This document shows, in pieces, positions 4,859-5,158 of a DNA stretch of 5,158 nt. This DNA is from Bacteroidaceae bacterium (GTDB lineage: Bacteria; Bacteroidota; Bacteroidia; Bacteroidales; Bacteroidaceae). The stretch lies in the NCBI GenBank assembly GCA_900765575.1, contig CAAFRW010000221.1, positions 1 to 5,158 of the forward strand, read 5' to 3'. A program made the translations under genes and the position numbers. The notes under the pieces were generated by a model. That model ran no database searches and was not told where the DNA came from. It saw nothing but the letters and a program-made list of their open reading frames with translations. Within the stretch, counting starts at the first letter, position 1. Each line of letters starts with the position of its first letter.

Positions 4859-5158
4859 TATTTGCTGTTTTGAGTTAAGTTACTATTTTGTACGGCCGAT
4901 AACGGGAACGGGTAAATCAGTAAGTGTGAACCGGGCGATAGGGTATAGGTGCTTCCTTCATATTGCCGTGTCTGTGTTTCATTGAATTCGGTACAGAAAC
5001 GGCGCATATCGAAAAATCCGTTGCTTGTCAGCATCAGTTCACGTGTACGTTCCTGGCGCACTTTCGTCATGGCATCGTTGGCATCGGTTGCGGTTAAATC
5101 CTCGTATGCAGCTGTCATGATTCTGTTTTTGCGTACCGTATTTACATATTTCATTGCA
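4858..5158 (-). CDS. RagB/SusD-family outer-membrane nutrient-binding lipoprotein, C-terminal fragment
   Basis: SusD-like proteins are surface lipoproteins that cap a SusC TonB-dependent transporter and bind its ligand. The frame is open to the window edge, giving 99 codons ending at TAA (4860-4858); the true start lies outside. The fragment shows the SusD C-terminal signature: VRQERTRELMLTSNGFFDMRRF, corresponding to the common R.ER..EL..EG.R..DL.RW, then LLIYPFPLSAVQNSNLTQN, corresponding to the usual YPIP..E...NP.L.QN ending. It stops at QNSK rather than the frequent QNPGY/W, a small truncation. Expected upstream partners (SusC and the rest of SusD) are not in view. The ligand cannot be inferred; linkage to a thioredoxin rather than glycoside hydrolases gives no sign of a polysaccharide locus within this window. 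Confidence 0.87.
   Translation of the reverse strand, partial: AMKYVNTVRKNRIMTAAYEDLTATDANDAMTKVRQERTRELMLTSNGFFDMRRFCTEFNETQTRQYEGSTYTLSPGSHLLIYPFPLSAVQNSNLTQNSK

Noticed and set aside
4451..4985. Plus-strand open frames across the thioredoxin and SusD-like genes
   Set aside because: They run opposite clearly coding minus-strand sequence with convincing domain signatures; no independent support.

Overview
The window looks like chromosomal core DNA from a Bacteroides-type bacterium (order Bacteroidales, most likely Bacteroides itself). Three things support this. Two intergenic regions carry the Bacteroidetes promoter form (TTTG, 19-20 bp, TAnnTTTG), and a third carries a one-mismatch version. 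Leaders are A/T-rich without strong Shine-Dalgarno sequences. The protein set is typical of the order: a long NusB, a single-repeat PUR protein, and a SusD-like lipoprotein followed by a TlpA-type thioredoxin.

Layout. At the left edge, on the minus strand, is nusB, which lacks only about 20 codons at its 3' end. A 200-bp divergent intergenic region follows, with one promoter facing each way. On the plus strand come a PUR-family (DUF3276) nucleic-acid-binding protein, then rplY (L25/Ctc) from its own consensus promoter, then pth and an hslR-like S4-domain gene. The spacing of the last three (21 bp, then a 4-bp overlap) indicates one transcript. Next is a 292-bp convergent intergenic region holding four GAACGTTC palindromes at an exact 22-bp period. 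The right part, on the minus strand, is the 3' end of a SusD-like gene overlapping by one base a secreted TlpA/thioredoxin-fold protein.

How the genes fit together. The left and middle genes concern RNA and translation: antitermination (NusB), nucleic-acid binding (PUR), 5S rRNA binding (L25), peptidyl-tRNA hydrolysis (Pth), and probable handling of stalled 50S-peptidyl-tRNA complexes (HslR). The right-hand genes belong to an unrelated SusCD-type outer-membrane uptake locus that continues beyond the window.

The best candidates for undescribed biology are two. One is the 22-bp-period palindrome array. The other is a terminator-like hairpin (12 perfect pairs, extendable to 15, then a U-tract) inside the pth coding sequence, which could lower pth-hslR output relative to rplY. 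No mobile element, tRNA, rRNA or CRISPR array was seen.
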